Part shown: one piece after another, positions 11,469 through 23,528 of the stretch
Layout: the number at the start of each line of letters is the position of its first letter
How positions within the stretch are numbered: the first letter of the stretch is position 1
NCBI RefSeq assembly: GCF_026319325.1
Contig: NZ_JAPDMU010000004.1
Location: 62,001-126,000, forward strand
Length of the DNA: 64,000 nucleotides
Reading direction: 5' to 3'
Source of the DNA: Methylophaga sp. OBS3
GTDB taxonomy: Bacteria; Pseudomonadota; Gammaproteobacteria; Nitrosococcales; Methylophagaceae
Notes under the pieces: model-generated
The model's input: the letters and a program-made list of their open reading frames with translations, nothing else
Told to the model about the DNA's origin: nothing
The model's database searches: none
Program-made: the position numbers and the translations under genes

Positions 11469-12797
11469 GTGAGTTTGTTTGATAACTTACAATCAACAGG
11501 TCGGCCTCTGGCCGACCGAATGCGTCCACAGTCACTAGATGATTACATTGGACAGCAACATTTAATCGGTGAAGGTAAACCCCTCAGACAGGCAATCGCG
11601 ACCGGCCAGCCACACTCCATGATTTTCTGGGGGCCACCGGGTACTGGTAAAACCACATTAGCACGTTTGATTGCTGGGTACTGTGATGCTGAGTTCATCA
11701 CCATTTCTGCGGTGCTGGCCGGTGTTAAAGAAGTTCGTGAAGCCGTTGCTAGGGCTAAGCTAATCGCCCAAGAGCGTGGTAAAAGTACCATGTTGTTTGT
11801 TGACGAAGTTCATCGATTTAATAAATCTCAACAAGATGCTTTTTTGCCTTACGTTGAGGATGGTACGTTTACATTTATCGGTGCAACCACCGAAAACCCC
11901 TCATTTGAACTGAATAACGCCTTACTCTCTCGGGCTAGAGTTTACGTTCTCAAGTCGTTAGAAACGGCCGATTTGCGGTTAATTATCGATAAGGCTATGG
12001 CTGACGGCATAAAAGGCCTCGCTGGACGCAATATCAGCCTCGCAGATGGTTTGCGGGATCAGTTAGCTGAAGCGGCTGATGGTGATGGTCGCCGAGTTTT
12101 AAACCTCTTAGAAATTATGATTGATTTGGCTGATAGCAAAGGCCAGTCAGCCGTAGCAGAAGATGATTTAAAAGAGGTGTTATCAGGTAGTTTCCGGCGC
12201 TTTGATAAGGGCGGAGAGTCATTTTATGACCAGATCTCCGCCTTGCATAAATCTGTTCGCGGCAGTGCGCCTGATGCCGCTTTATATTGGTTGTGTCGCA
12301 TGCTTGATGGTGGTTGTGACCCAGTTTATTTGATGCGTCGCATTGTCAGAATGGCTGTTGAGGATATCGGTAATGCCGATCCTCGCGCACTAGAAATCAC
12401 CTTAAATGCTTGGGACAGTTTAGAAAAATTAGGTCGACCAGAAGGTGAATTATCGATTGCACAAGCTGTGGTTTATCTTGCTTGTGCTCCGAAAAGTAAT
12501 GCCGTCTATACGGCCTTCAAAGCGGCAATGCATGATGTCAAAACCCATGGTTCTGCCGAAGTGCCACTGCATTTACGCAATGCACCTACGAAACTGATGA
12601 AAGAGCTCGATTATGGCAAAGCCTATCGTTATGCTCATGATGAACCTGATGCATATGCTGCTGGGGAAACCTATTTTCCAGAGTCGATGGGTGAGCGTCG
12701 TTATTATCAGCCGGTCAACCGTGGCTTAGAAATCAAGATTGCTGAGAAACTGGCGAGACTGAATCAACTCGACGAGCAGGCACGTAAACGGCGTTAA
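11469..12797 (+). CDS. rarA: Replication-associated recombination protein A (AAA+ ATPase)
   Basis: RarA (MgsA) is a clamp-loader-like AAA+ protein that acts at stalled replication forks. The protein has 442 residues. Walker A is GPPGTGKTT near residue 55, Walker B is [19 protein letters not shown], and sensor 1 is [14 protein letters not shown]. The C-terminal tetramerisation region includes [20 protein letters not shown]. Translation begins at a GTG directly after the lolA stop. The 3' end overlaps the convergent rsmJ by four bases. Confidence 0.95.
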   Translation: MSLFDNLQSTGRPLADRMRPQSLDDYIGQQHLIGEGKPLRQAIATGQPHSMIFWGPPGTGKTTLARLIAGYCDAEFITISAVLAGVKEVREAVARAKLIAQERGKSTMLFVDEVHRFNKSQQDAFLPYVEDGTFTFIGATTENPSFELNNALLSRARVYVLKSLETADLRLIIDKAMADGIKGLAGRNISLADGLRDQLAEAADGDGRRVLNLLEIMIDLADSKGQSAVAEDDLKEVLSGSFRRFDKGGESFYDQISALHKSVRGSAPDAALYWLCRMLDGGCDPVYLMRRIVRMAVEDIGNADPRALEITLNAWDSLEKLGRPEGELSIAQAVVYLACAPKSNAVYTAFKAAMHDVKTHGSAEVPLHLRNAPTKLMKELDYGKAYRYAHDEPDAYAAGETYFPESMGERRYYQPVNRGLEIKIAEKLARLNQLDEQARKRR

Positions 12798-13552
12798 GCT
12801 CTAACGGGTGCGTAAATATCGTATCGGGTATTTTTGCTGGCAACTTCTGCGACAGGCTTTTTAGTACTTAACAACGGTGCTCCTTTGGGCCTTTTCACGA
12901 CAACACGTTTGTTAGCACGCTGAAGTGCAATGGTTAACAAAGCTTCGCCGGTTTGGTCATGACCAACCAGTTGATGTAATAGCTGCATATCTTTTTTGAC
13001 TAAAGCGCTTTTATCTCGACTGGGATACATTGGATCAAGATAAATAACATCAGGCCAATTGGTCTCATCAAGCGACGTCAGGTAATCAACCGCATTCGCA
13101 TGCTTTACAGCCATTCTGGCGGCAATGGTTGAGGTTTCCTCATGGCCAATAGCTCTTGCAATACCATCATCAATTAAAGCCGCCAGAATAGGCTGCTGTT
13201 CAATCATTGTGATAGAGCAACCTAAGCTTGCCAGTACAAAGGCATCTCGTGCCCAACCTGCTGTTGCATCGATAACAGTTGGTGTGTGACCTGATTTAAG
13301 GCCGATGGCTTTTGCTAAAGGTTGACCTCGACCACCACCAAATTGACGCCGGTGGGCATTTTTACCGCTGATAAAATCAACTTGAATTGGACCGCCTAAA
13401 GAGGGTGCCCATAAACTCAGACCATTATCATCAACAAGCAGTTGTAATGGGGCATCAGATTGTTGGCTACTAGACAGGTTGAGATTATTGGCCAGTGTTT
13501 CCGCACGTGCTTGGAAATCGGCCGTTGGCCAACTCACTTCACAGTCCAGCAT
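12794..13552 (-). CDS. rsmJ: 16S rRNA (guanine-1516-N2)-methyltransferase
   Basis: This 252-residue class I SAM-dependent methyltransferase is of the RsmJ (YhiQ) family, which methylates G1516 of 16S rRNA. The SAM-binding region is [20 protein letters not shown]. The catalytic-type motif is [19 protein letters not shown], and the C-terminal [12 protein letters not shown] is conserved in the family. It is transcribed with the beta-propeller gene upstream (5-bp gap) and converges on rarA. Confidence 0.92.
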   Translation of the reverse strand: MLDCEVSWPTADFQARAETLANNLNLSSSQQSDAPLQLLVDDNGLSLWAPSLGGPIQVDFISGKNAHRRQFGGGRGQPLAKAIGLKSGHTPTVIDATAGWARDAFVLASLGCSITMIEQQPILAALIDDGIARAIGHEETSTIAARMAVKHANAVDYLTSLDETNWPDVIYLDPMYPSRDKSALVKKDMQLLHQLVGHDQTGEALLTIALQRANKRVVVKRPKGAPLLSTKKPVAEVASKNTRYDIYAPVRA

Positions 13553-13557
13553 TGATT

Positions 13558-14547
13558 TTAGGGGCCAGCAATAAAATCGCCAAAGGCACGACTGCCCGCT
13601 GCGGTAGGGATATTGTCAATTAACTTATCTGTTTGCGCATCGATAATAGATACTTGGCCGCTACCCCAATTAGCCACATAGACATAACGACCATTGTTAC
13701 TGACATCAATGCCTTCTGGGGTGTCATCAACCTCAATGACAGCGATGACTTCTTCTGAGGCTAAATCAACTTTTGAGACTGTATGTTCATCTTGGTTAGT
13801 AACATATAGTGTCGAGTCGTCTGGGCTCAATGTTGCACAATATGGCCATTCACCGACTTCTATACTAGACACGGTTTTTTGTTGCGTCGTATCAACAACG
13901 CTAACGCTATTGTCTTGAACGTTGACGGTATATAAACGGCTGCCATCTTGGCTCAATGCAATGCCAAACGGGGCTTTGCCAACTGCAACTTCGGCCACTG
14001 CTTGATGGGTCGTTAAATCAACGATACTGACAGAATTGTCGTCACGGTTCGCAACGTACAATTTTTGTCTGGCATCATCGACAATCATGCCTGCCGGTGA
14101 CTTACCTACGGCAATGTGATTAATGATTTTTTTCTGTTCAGTATCGACGACACTGACTTGATGTTGATACCAGTCTGCAACGTAGAGCAGGCTGCCATCA
14201 TCATTGCTTGCAATACCGACAGGACCATCACCGACTTTCAGGCGATCGGTTTCTTGCATTAGGGTGGTGTCGATAAAAGAAATATCTTGCGAGTCAGCAT
14301 TACTAATAAAGACTTTTGTGCCATCTTTACTCAGTGCAACACCTGCTGGTGCCTTACCTACGCTGATCGTATGTGTAATTTGGTTGGTTTGCAGATCGAT
14401 AACACTGACGTTATCGGCTAGCTGATTGGTAATGTATGCAAACTGCGGCGTGTCATCATCGCAGCCAGCAATTAAAAGACTTGGGATAATTAAGAAAGCG
14501 GCCCACAAAGGGGCCGCTTTTTTATGTCTGTTCGAAAAACCGAACAT
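13558..14547 (-). CDS. YVTN-type beta-propeller lipoprotein
   Basis: This 329-residue protein has a lipoprotein signal (LLIAGC with CDDD after it). It is then built almost wholly of roughly 42-residue repeats of the form VSVVDTxxxKxxxxIxVGxxPxGIALSxDGxxLYVxNxxD. That is a seven-bladed YVTN/YncE-like propeller, anchored in the periplasm. Such propellers often accompany PQQ- or other quinoprotein-dependent oxidation genes in methylotrophs, and the neighbour upstream is MxaD-like, so an accessory role in alcohol or amine oxidation is a reasonable guess. The start codon overlaps the upstream stop (TAATG). A 10-bp terminator-type hairpin sits inside the signal-peptide codons. Confidence 0.82.
   Translation of the reverse strand: MFGFSNRHKKAAPLWAAFLIIPSLLIAGCDDDTPQFAYITNQLADNVSVIDLQTNQITHTISVGKAPAGVALSKDGTKVFISNADSQDISFIDTTLMQETDRLKVGDGPVGIASNDDGSLLYVADWYQHQVSVVDTEQKKIINHIAVGKSPAGMIVDDARQKLYVANRDDNSVSIVDLTTHQAVAEVAVGKAPFGIALSQDGSRLYTVNVQDNSVSVVDTTQQKTVSSIEVGEWPYCATLSPDDSTLYVTNQDEHTVSKVDLASEEVIAVIEVDDTPEGIDVSNNGRYVYVANWGSGQVSIIDAQTDKLIDNIPTAAGSRAFGDFIAGP
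14495..14523 (+). terminator. Terminator-like hairpin inside the 5' end of the propeller gene
   Basis: AAAGCGGCCC (14495-14504) pairs perfectly with GGGCCGCTTT (14511-14520) over a 6-nt loop. On the plus strand it runs into six T, a textbook intrinsic terminator, yet no plus-strand gene ends here. On the minus strand the tail is TTTCTTAATT, so it may attenuate readthrough from the MxaD-like gene into the propeller gene. A second stem (TGTTCG/CGAACA, 14529-14546) covers the propeller start codon. Confidence 0.6.
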
Positions 14548-15110
14548 TATTTTTCCAGAACAGTTTTCATGTTTTCCAGACCTGCTTTGTATACAGCAGT
14601 AACTGCATCAACTGCGTCTGAATCTGATTGACCTTCTGGTACTGGTGGGTTGTCCATGAATGAACGGTAGAACTTACCGCGCCATTTGACTTCTGTACCA
14701 CCGTCAACTTCTTTTACATACATCCAAGATTTGTAGGTAGATACTGGCAACGTATAGTAAGGAGTATCTTTACTGTTAAAAGTAATCGTTTTAACAACAC
14801 TCATGTCTTCGATTTTATAAATCAGTGTTTTACGTTCTTCGTCAACTTTATCCAATTCTTCTGTAATTGTTGGATTACCATCAACGTTCAGCGTCAGAAC
14901 ACGAACATTGTCGCCTTTCATTTCAACGCTTTGTACAGCTGGGTGCCATTGGTCGATGGCTGTAAAATCGCTTACTAATGCCCATACTTTGTCTGCTGGT
15001 GCATTGATCACAACTTTTTCTTCAACCATTTGGCGTGTTGGGCCATGAGCACTTGCCACAACAGGTACAACTGTCATTGCGATGGCAAAAAACTGTAACA
15101 ACTTTTTCAT
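14547..15110 (-). CDS. Periplasmic SRPBCC-fold protein, MxaD-like
   Basis: This 187-residue precursor has a Sec signal peptide ending VVASAHGPT. The rest is a single START/SRPBCC domain: VVINAPADKVWALVSDFTAI, then QWHPAV, and a late KWRGKFYRSF strand. The HGPT-plus-SRPBCC layout is that of MxaD, a periplasmic protein reported to aid electron transfer between methanol dehydrogenase and cytochrome cL. No methanol dehydrogenase genes lie in this window, so the assignment rests on resemblance. A TTTTCTCC stretch before the start gives GGAGAAAA as ribosome site. The stop overlaps the start of the propeller gene. Confidence 0.72.
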   Translation of the reverse strand: MKKLLQFFAIAMTVVPVVASAHGPTRQMVEEKVVINAPADKVWALVSDFTAIDQWHPAVQSVEMKGDNVRVLTLNVDGNPTITEELDKVDEERKTLIYKIEDMSVVKTITFNSKDTPYYTLPVSTYKSWMYVKEVDGGTEVKWRGKFYRSFMDNPPVPEGQSDSDAVDAVTAVYKAGLENMKTVLEK

Positions 15111-15323
15111 TATTTTCTCCGTCTTTTATGAGGTGACTTGAACATTACCACGAGGATTCTGAACGTACTCTGAACAGAAGCCAAGTATGAATTTTTCCTG
15201 ATTTATTGGAAACGTTGCAGACAACTTTAACGGATTGGCTTGCGGTGTTCCATAGTATGATTTGACTTAACCCCGCAGATTACCGAAAATTAGCCCCCTT
15301 ATTTTTAAGATACCGGCTGGGCT

Positions 15324-16130
15324 ATGACGCCACTGATCAAAATCAGAGATTTGCACTTTTATCGTGGTAACAAAGCGATTTTCGACGGCGTCGATATCGA
15401 TATTTATCAGGGTAGAGTCACAGCTATTATGGGGCCTAGCGGTACCGGTAAAACCACGCTACTCAAGCTGATTGGCGGTCAACTGCGTCCGCAGCGAGGC
15501 AGTATCATTGTTGACGGACAAGACGTCCACAAGCTGCCGAGAAAAGCGCTCTATGCGCTACGTAAGCGCATGGGTATGCTCTTCCAAAGTGGTGCGCTGC
15601 TAACTGATATTAATGTGTTCGACAACGTGGCTTTTCCGCTGCGTGAACATACTGATTTGCCTGATTCGATGATCCGTGACTTGGTATTGATGAAGTTACA
15701 GGCAGTTGGTCTTCGTAATGCGCGAAATTTGATGCCTGCAGAGTTATCAGGCGGTATGGCAAGACGCGTTGCTTTAGCGCGAGCGATGGCATTAGACCCG
15801 ATGATGATTATGTACGATGAGCCATTCACCGGCCAAGATCCTATTTCAATGGGAACATTGGTCAATCTGATTCGTCGGGTGAATGATGCTATGGGCTTAA
15901 CCAGCATCGTGGTATCACACGATGTGGCCGAGACTTCTCAAATTGCTGACGATATCTATTTATTGTCAGGTGGCAAAGTAATTGAGCAGGGCACGCCTGA
16001 GCAATTACAAAAATCTGGCTCAAGTTGGGTTGAACAATTTTTACAGGGTAAACCTGATGGTCCGGTGCCATTCCACTATCCGGGTACAGCGTTTGCGGAT
16101 GATTTACTGGCGGATGAGGACAACCGATGA
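15324..16130 (+). CDS. mlaF: MlaF, ATPase of the phospholipid transport ABC system
   Basis: MlaF is the cytoplasmic ATPase of the MlaFEDB inner-membrane complex, which moves phospholipids between the outer and inner membranes and preserves outer-membrane asymmetry. The protein has 268 residues. Walker A is GPSGTGKTT, the signature is [16 protein letters not shown], Walker B is [13 protein letters not shown], and the H-loop is VVSHD. It is the first gene of the operon, preceded by a 213-bp region shared with the divergent MxaD-like gene. Its stop overlaps mlaE (ATGA). Confidence 0.96.
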   Translation: MTPLIKIRDLHFYRGNKAIFDGVDIDIYQGRVTAIMGPSGTGKTTLLKLIGGQLRPQRGSIIVDGQDVHKLPRKALYALRKRMGMLFQSGALLTDINVFDNVAFPLREHTDLPDSMIRDLVLMKLQAVGLRNARNLMPAELSGGMARRVALARAMALDPMMIMYDEPFTGQDPISMGTLVNLIRRVNDAMGLTSIVVSHDVAETSQIADDIYLLSGGKVIEQGTPEQLQKSGSSWVEQFLQGKPDGPVPFHYPGTAFADDLLADEDNR

Positions 16131-16906
16131 TTGACTTTATTCGGGGGCTGGGCCGCTGGGGATTAGCCACCATGGAACGACTTGGTCGGGCCACAATGTT
16201 GTTGTTGCAAATTCTGGCGGGTATTCCAGAATTGATGATGCGATTTTCACTGGTTATTCAACAACTTTTTTATGTTGGTGTTTTATCAGTACTTATCATT
16301 TTGGTTTCGGGTTTATTTGTCGGCATGGTCTTGGGGCTGCAAGGTTACAATACGCTAGTAGATTTTGGCGCCGAAGAGTCTTTGGGGGTTTTAGTCTCAC
16401 TATCATTAGTCCGTGAGCTTGGCCCTGTGGTAACGGCTTTATTGTTTGCCGGTCGAGCAGGCTCTGCATTAACTGCTGAAGTCGGGCTGATGAAAAGTAC
16501 CGAGCAGTTATCAGGCATGGAAATGATGGCTGTTGACCCAATCCGTCGCGTTATTGCGCCACGTTTCATTGCCGGCTTTATTTCAATGCCACTACTGGCA
16601 GCTATTTTTAGCGCCGTAGGTGTGTTTGGTGCATTTTTAGTTGGCCATGGTTTATTGGGTGTTGATGACGGTGCTTTCTGGTCACAAATGCAGGCAAAAA
16701 CAGATTGGTATGACGATGTGATGAACGGCGTCATTAAAAGTATTGTGTTTGGATTTGTTGTGACCTGGATTGCTTTGTTTGAAGGCTATGATGCGGTGCC
16801 AACGTCGGAAGGCGTAGGGCGCTCTACAACGCGTACAGTAGTACATTCTGCGTTTGCGATTCTAGGGCTGGATTTTGTACTAACAGCGTTGATGTTTGGA
16901 GAGTGA
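16127..16906 (+). CDS. mlaE: MlaE, permease of the phospholipid transport ABC system
   Basis: This 259-residue MlaE/YrbE-type permease starts in an ATGA overlap with mlaF. It has an N-terminal amphipathic helix and about five membrane spans. The family core is [41 protein letters not shown], the coupling-helix region that contacts MlaF. The FEDCB gene order supports the call. Confidence 0.95.
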   Translation: MIDFIRGLGRWGLATMERLGRATMLLLQILAGIPELMMRFSLVIQQLFYVGVLSVLIILVSGLFVGMVLGLQGYNTLVDFGAEESLGVLVSLSLVRELGPVVTALLFAGRAGSALTAEVGLMKSTEQLSGMEMMAVDPIRRVIAPRFIAGFISMPLLAAIFSAVGVFGAFLVGHGLLGVDDGAFWSQMQAKTDWYDDVMNGVIKSIVFGFVVTWIALFEGYDAVPTSEGVGRSTTRTVVHSAFAILGLDFVLTALMFGE

Positions 16907-16910
16907 GAAA

Positions 16911-17375
16911 ATGATTCAAAGTAAGCAAACCGAGATTCTGGTCGGCCTGTTTGTCGCCGCCGGTCTGGCTGCGTTGTTTGTACTGGCCATGAAAGTAAGT
17001 AATCTGGGCAGTATTAGTGATGACTCTGGTTATCAAGTGACTGCACACTTCCAAAATATTGGTGGATTGAAACCGCGCTCACCAGTCTCTATGGCGGGGG
17101 TTCGTGTTGGTCGTGTTGCAAGTATTCACCTCGACCCGGAAACTTATGATGCGGTTGTGACACTCAATATCTATTCGCAGTATGACAATATCCCGTTGGA
17201 TTCATCAGCGAGTATTTACACTGCAGGCCTGCTGGGTGAGCAATACATTGGCTTAGAAGCAGGTGCAGATGATTTTTATCTGGCAGATGGCGATGAAATT
17301 ACCTTAACGCAACCTGCTGTTGTGTTAGAGCAAATCATCGGTCAGTTCCTTTACGGTATGGCAGAAGGTGAATAA
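16911..17375 (+). CDS. mlaD: MlaD, MCE-domain substrate-binding subunit
   Basis: MlaD forms a periplasmic hexameric ring that passes lipid between MlaC and MlaE. The 154-residue protein has one N-terminal membrane anchor (EILVGLFVAAGLAALFVLAM). One MCE domain follows (YQVTAHFQNIGGLKPRSPVSMAGVRVG). It is shorter than E. coli MlaD at the C-terminus, but the closing helix VVLEQIIGQFLYGMAEG is kept. I start at the ATG at 16911, just beyond the mlaE stop, preceded by GAGTGAGAAA. Confidence 0.94.
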   Translation: MIQSKQTEILVGLFVAAGLAALFVLAMKVSNLGSISDDSGYQVTAHFQNIGGLKPRSPVSMAGVRVGRVASIHLDPETYDAVVTLNIYSQYDNIPLDSSASIYTAGLLGEQYIGLEAGADDFYLADGDEITLTQPAVVLEQIIGQFLYGMAEGE

Positions 17376-18013
17376 TGATGCAAATCGCGAACACATTTAA
17401 AGTTGGTGCCTTATTGTTAGCAGCAATGCTAATGACGGTATCAGCGATGCACGCTAAAGCAGAAGATATGCCTGCACCGCAAGCGTTGGTAAAACAGGCT
17501 TCGGATGAAATGTTGGCTGCGCTTGAAGAGCATGAAGCCGAGTTGGCTGAGAACCCAAGCAAAATTTACAGCTTGGTTGATGAGATTTTAATTCAACATT
17601 TTGATTTTGCTCGCATGGCAAAACTGGCGTTGGGTAAAAATTGGAATAGCATTAGCGAGGATCAACAAGCGCGCTTTGTCGAAGAATTTCGTCTTTTGTT
17701 AGTTCGCACTTATTCAACAGCAATGTTGGAATACACAGACGAAGAAATCCGTTTCTTGCCGTTTCGTGATGATTTGAGCAAAAAACGTGTCAATGTCCCA
17801 ATGGAAGTAGTGCAAGCCGGTGGCCCTGGCATTCCAATGGTGTTGTCTTTGTATCAAGACAATGCTGATCAATGGAAAGTCTATGATGTCAAAATTGAAG
17901 GCATCAGCTTGGTGACCAATTACCGCTCATCATTTAGTCGTGACATTAACAACGGCGGTATCGATAAATTGATCGAAGATTTAGCTCAGCGTAACGAAAA
18001 AGCCAAATCATGA
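17375..18013 (+). CDS. mlaC: MlaC, periplasmic phospholipid-binding shuttle
   Basis: MlaC ferries phospholipid across the periplasm between the MlaA-porin complex and MlaD. The 212-residue precursor has a signal peptide ending near MHAKA. It then has the Tol-Tol/MlaC fold segments: YSLVDEILIQHFDFARMAKLALG, WNSISEDQQARFVEEFRLLLVRTYSTAML, and a late WKVYDVKIEGISLVTNYRSSF. Tandem ATGs lie at 17375/17378, the first sharing a base with the mlaD stop. Confidence 0.94.
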   Translation: MMQIANTFKVGALLLAAMLMTVSAMHAKAEDMPAPQALVKQASDEMLAALEEHEAELAENPSKIYSLVDEILIQHFDFARMAKLALGKNWNSISEDQQARFVEEFRLLLVRTYSTAMLEYTDEEIRFLPFRDDLSKKRVNVPMEVVQAGGPGIPMVLSLYQDNADQWKVYDVKIEGISLVTNYRSSFSRDINNGGIDKLIEDLAQRNEKAKS

Positions 18014-18314
18014 GTATTCGCATGGATAATGTCGCTCAATGCTTGCGAGTTAGCGGCGATTTAACGCTAGATGCTGTACAAGATTATATCGATCAAAGTA
18101 AGTCAGCTTTTAAAGAGTTAGCAACGATCAATGTTGACTTATCTGAAGTGAAAAAAAGTGACAGTGCTGGATTAGCACTGCTTTTACGTTGGATGCGTGA
18201 AGCACGTGCCAGCGATAAACAAATTATTTTTATGCAGATGCCAGCGCAAATGTTGGCAATGGCTGAGGCCAGTGGCTTGGACGCTATTCTGCCCCTTGAT
18301 TCACAGAGTGCATA

Positions 18315-18315
<1 letters not shown>
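18010..18315 (+). CDS. mlaB: MlaB, STAS-domain subunit of the Mla complex
   Basis: This 101-residue single STAS domain starts in an ATGA overlap with mlaC. The core is INVDLSEVKKSDSAGLALLLRWM, with the conserved Asp-Ser pair; in E. coli MlaB the equivalent Thr/Ser is needed for activating MlaF. It binds MlaF on the cytoplasmic side. The position after mlaC in the FEDCB order makes the call firm despite the short sequence. Confidence 0.9.
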
Positions 18316-20478
<2,163 letters not shown>

Positions 20479-20486
<8 letters not shown>

Positions 20487-21780
20487 AGTAACCCGCTTAA
20501 ATTTTCAACAAGATGATTTCTGGTCAGAGCTATCTACGCTGCTGGCATGGGAAGGTGTGTCTGATGCTGCTGTGACAGATACCGTTCGCAACATTCTCGC
20601 TGATGTTAAGCAGCGAGGTGATGATGCTGTTGTTGATTACAGTCAGAAATTTGATCGTGTTAAAGCGACAAGCTTAACGGATTTAGAAATTTCTTTAGAG
20701 CGTGCTCACCAGGCATTAAACAATATTCCTGCTGCACAACGTGAGGCGCTCGAAAAGTCAGCTGAGCGTGTGCGTCGTTACCATGAACATCAAAAACAAG
20801 ACTCGTGGCAGTACACAGAAGCTGATGGCACTGTTTTAGGCCAACAAGTCACGGCATTAGACCGAGCCGGTTTATATGTTCCTGGTGGTAAGGCTGCTTA
20901 TCCTTCATCGGTTTTGATGAATGCCATTCCTGCCAAAGTAGCTGGTGTGAAAGAACTTATCATGGTGGTGCCAACGCCTGATGATGAAGTTAATGAGCTT
21001 GTATTAGCTGCTGCTGCGATTGCTGGTGTTGATCGTATTTTTGCTATTGGTGGTGCGCAGGCTGTTGCTGCATTAGCTTATGGCACACAAACTATTCCAC
21101 AGGTCGATAAAATCGTTGGCCCAGGTAATATCTTTGTTGCTACAGCAAAAGGCATGGTATTTGGTACCGTTGGAATCGATATGATTGCTGGCCCATCTGA
21201 AATCTTAGTCATTTGTGATGGCAAAACGGATCCAGATTGGATTGCCATGGATCTATTCTCACAAGCAGAACATGACGAAGATGCTCAGGCAATTTTGGTC
21301 TCTCCTGATGCTGACTTCCTTGAAAAGGTAGCAGCATCGATTGATAAATTATTGCCAACGATGGAACGCGAAAAAATCATTAGCGCGTCATTAGGTGGTC
21401 GCGGTGCTCTGATTCAAGTTGCTGATATGCAAGAAGCTGTTGAAGTTGCTAACTTCATCGCTGCCGAACACTTGGAGCTATCAGTCGATAACCCTGCTGA
21501 TATGGCTAAACAAATTCGCCATGCTGGTGCTATTTTCATGGGGCGCTATACACCTGAAGCGTTAGGTGATTATTGTGCTGGTCCAAATCATGTGTTGCCA
21601 ACATCTCGTACGGCGCGTTTCAGTTCGCCGCTGGGTGTTTATGACTTCCAAAAACGTTCAAGCTTGATCCAGGTATCGGCGGAAGGCGCACAAACACTTG
21701 GAAAAATTGCTTCTGTATTGGCGCGTGGTGAGAGTTTGACCGCGCATGCCCGTAGTGCTGAATATCGTTTAAAAGACTGA
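20479..21780 (+). CDS. hisD: Histidinol dehydrogenase
   Basis: HisD is a zinc- and NAD-dependent enzyme that oxidises L-histidinol to histidine in two steps. The protein has 433 residues. Conserved blocks are [40 protein letters not shown], and [26 protein letters not shown] and [14 protein letters not shown] follow, then AEHLEL and [13 protein letters not shown]. The gene lies between hisG (8-bp overlap) and hisC (1-bp gap). Confidence 0.97.
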
Positions 21781-21781
21781 T

Positions 21782-22837
21782 ATGAGCCGCTACTGGAGTG
21801 ATTTTGTTCACACACTAGACCCTTATGTACCTGGGGAACAACCCCGTGGTGCAAATTTGGTTAAGCTCAACACCAATGAGAATCCATTTGGTCCATCACC
21901 AAAAGTGATTGAGGCCATCCGTCTCGCTGCAACAGACCGACTGCGTTTGTATCCTGTGCCAGATGGTGGTGCCTTGCGTCAGATCATTGCTGACTATCAC
22001 CATGTAGATGTGAGCAATGTTTTTGTAGGTAATGGCTCAGATGAAGTCTTGGCGCACGTGTTCTTTGGTTTGTTTAAACATGCTGAGCCAATTTTATTTC
22101 CGGATATCACTTACAGTTTTTACCCGGTCTATTGCCAGCTCTACGGTATTGATTACGAAAATATTCCGCTGACAGATGATTTTGCAATTAACATTGCTGA
22201 TTATCTACGTGCTAATGGCGGCATTATTTTCCCAAATCCTAATGCACCAACGGGACGTTTGCTGGAATTAAATGAGATTGAGACATTACTCAAAAATAAT
22301 GTGGACTCAGTTGTTGTTATTGATGAAGCCTACGTTGATTTTGGCGGTGAATCAGCTATCTCCTTAACGAAGCAGTATCCGAATTTGCTGGTGACGCAAA
22401 CACTGTCAAAATCACGATCTTTGGCTGGTATGCGGGTCGGTTTTGCGATTGGTCATGCTGATCTCATCGAAGCGTTAATTCGCGTTAAAGACAGCTTTAA
22501 CTCATATCCTTTAGATAGTTTGGCGATTGCCGCAGGCGTCGCAGCTTTTGAAGATCGTGCTTATTTCCAAGACTGTCGTCAGCAAGTTATTGCTGAGCGT
22601 GATTTGGTCACAAAAGCGATGCAGGAAATGGGCTTCAAGGTTATTCCATCAGCGGCTAACTTTATATTTGCCCGGCATCCCGAGCAAGATGCTAAAGCGC
22701 TGGCCGATGCTTTACGTGAGAAAAGCATTATCGTGCGTTACTTTAACAAGCCACGCATCGAACAGTTTTTACGTATCACGATCGGCACTCATACCGAAAA
22801 TCAATTACTGCTTAGCGAGTTAGATCTGTTGGTCTAA
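21782..22837 (+). CDS. hisC: Histidinol-phosphate aminotransferase
   Basis: This is a PLP-dependent fold-type I aminotransferase of 351 residues. [17 protein letters not shown] opens the domain. VGNGSDEVL and [12 protein letters not shown] contact the cofactor, [14 protein letters not shown] contains the cofactor Asp and Tyr, and [18 protein letters not shown] contains the Schiff-base Lys. The C-terminus is the usual IRVRYF-type end ([20 protein letters not shown]). It overlaps the convergent DUF4124 gene by four bases. Confidence 0.96.
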   Translation: MSRYWSDFVHTLDPYVPGEQPRGANLVKLNTNENPFGPSPKVIEAIRLAATDRLRLYPVPDGGALRQIIADYHHVDVSNVFVGNGSDEVLAHVFFGLFKHAEPILFPDITYSFYPVYCQLYGIDYENIPLTDDFAINIADYLRANGGIIFPNPNAPTGRLLELNEIETLLKNNVDSVVVIDEAYVDFGGESAISLTKQYPNLLVTQTLSKSRSLAGMRVGFAIGHADLIEALIRVKDSFNSYPLDSLAIAAGVAAFEDRAYFQDCRQQVIAERDLVTKAMQEMGFKVIPSAANFIFARHPEQDAKALADALREKSIIVRYFNKPRIEQFLRITIGTHTENQLLLSELDLLV

Positions 22838-23496
22838 CGTGGCGGCGTCAATAGCTTGTTCAAGCGTTGACGATCACTTTCATACTGTTCTGTTAATGCG
22901 CTAATTTCAGCACTAAGCTCATTGATCATTTGTCGATTGATGGTGAGTTCTTGCTCTGCTGCTGCAAGACGCTTTTTCAGATTATTTGAAATGGCAGCAC
23001 CACTAAGTTCGCGTTTTGCTGCTTCTTCTTGTGCCTCGACAAGTCGCTGCTCAAGTTTAGGTTGTTTCGCGACTAGGGCATCAAGTCTTGCCTGTCGAAC
23101 ACCAAGCTCTTGATCGCGGTCGGCGACTAGCTCGGTTTCAGATGAATAGATGCTTAGTAATTGTTGGTCATGAATTTGCTGCTGACGTCTTAAATTAGCG
23201 GCTTGTTGAGCTTCAACTGCTGCGGCTTTTTGCTGCGCTTCAAGCTCAACTTGGCGTTTTGCTTCTTCTGCAAGTTCGGCTTCATTTAGAGCCGGTGGCA
23301 CGCGCTCAATAAGGCGCATGCTCTTATCATCTAAAATATCGTAGCCTTGCTGTGCAGCTTCAGGCGGTAGGGTTTTACTCAGCGTCGGTGTACCACTTTC
23401 GTCATTAAAACGATAAAGTTGGCCGGCAAAAACGGTGTTACTTGTGAGACATAAACTCATCAAAAAGCTGCTGCTAAGTAAAGCTTTGCGTATCAT
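22834..23496 (-). CDS. DUF4124 domain-containing periplasmic coiled-coil protein
   Basis: This 220-residue precursor has a signal peptide ending NTVFAGQ. A DUF4124 domain follows ([30 protein letters not shown]). After it come about 130 residues of Ala/Glu/Gln-rich heptads that should form a long coiled coil. I chose the ATG at 23496 because a GAGG ribosome site lies just ahead of it; a TTG at 23511 would include that site in the coding sequence. No function is known for the family. It is divergent from the TauE-type gene with a gap of only 32 bp. Confidence 0.8.
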   Translation of the reverse strand: MIRKALLSSSFLMSLCLTSNTVFAGQLYRFNDESGTPTLSKTLPPEAAQQGYDILDDKSMRLIERVPPALNEAELAEEAKRQVELEAQQKAAAVEAQQAANLRRQQQIHDQQLLSIYSSETELVADRDQELGVRQARLDALVAKQPKLEQRLVEAQEEAAKRELSGAAISNNLKKRLAAAEQELTINRQMINELSAEISALTEQYESDRQRLNKLLTPPR

Positions 23497-23528
23497 CCTA
23501 ATCCTCAACAATTTGAACGGCGTAAACC

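Noticed and set aside
15180-15323. A defined sigma-70 promoter ahead of mlaF
   Set aside because: A TATGAT-like box exists near 15254, but the only -35 candidate (TTGGCT) is 15 bp away, too close for a confident call.
16345-16734. 129-codon open frame on the minus strand inside mlaE
   Set aside because: It lies wholly within a well-supported conserved gene and its translation has no recognisable features.
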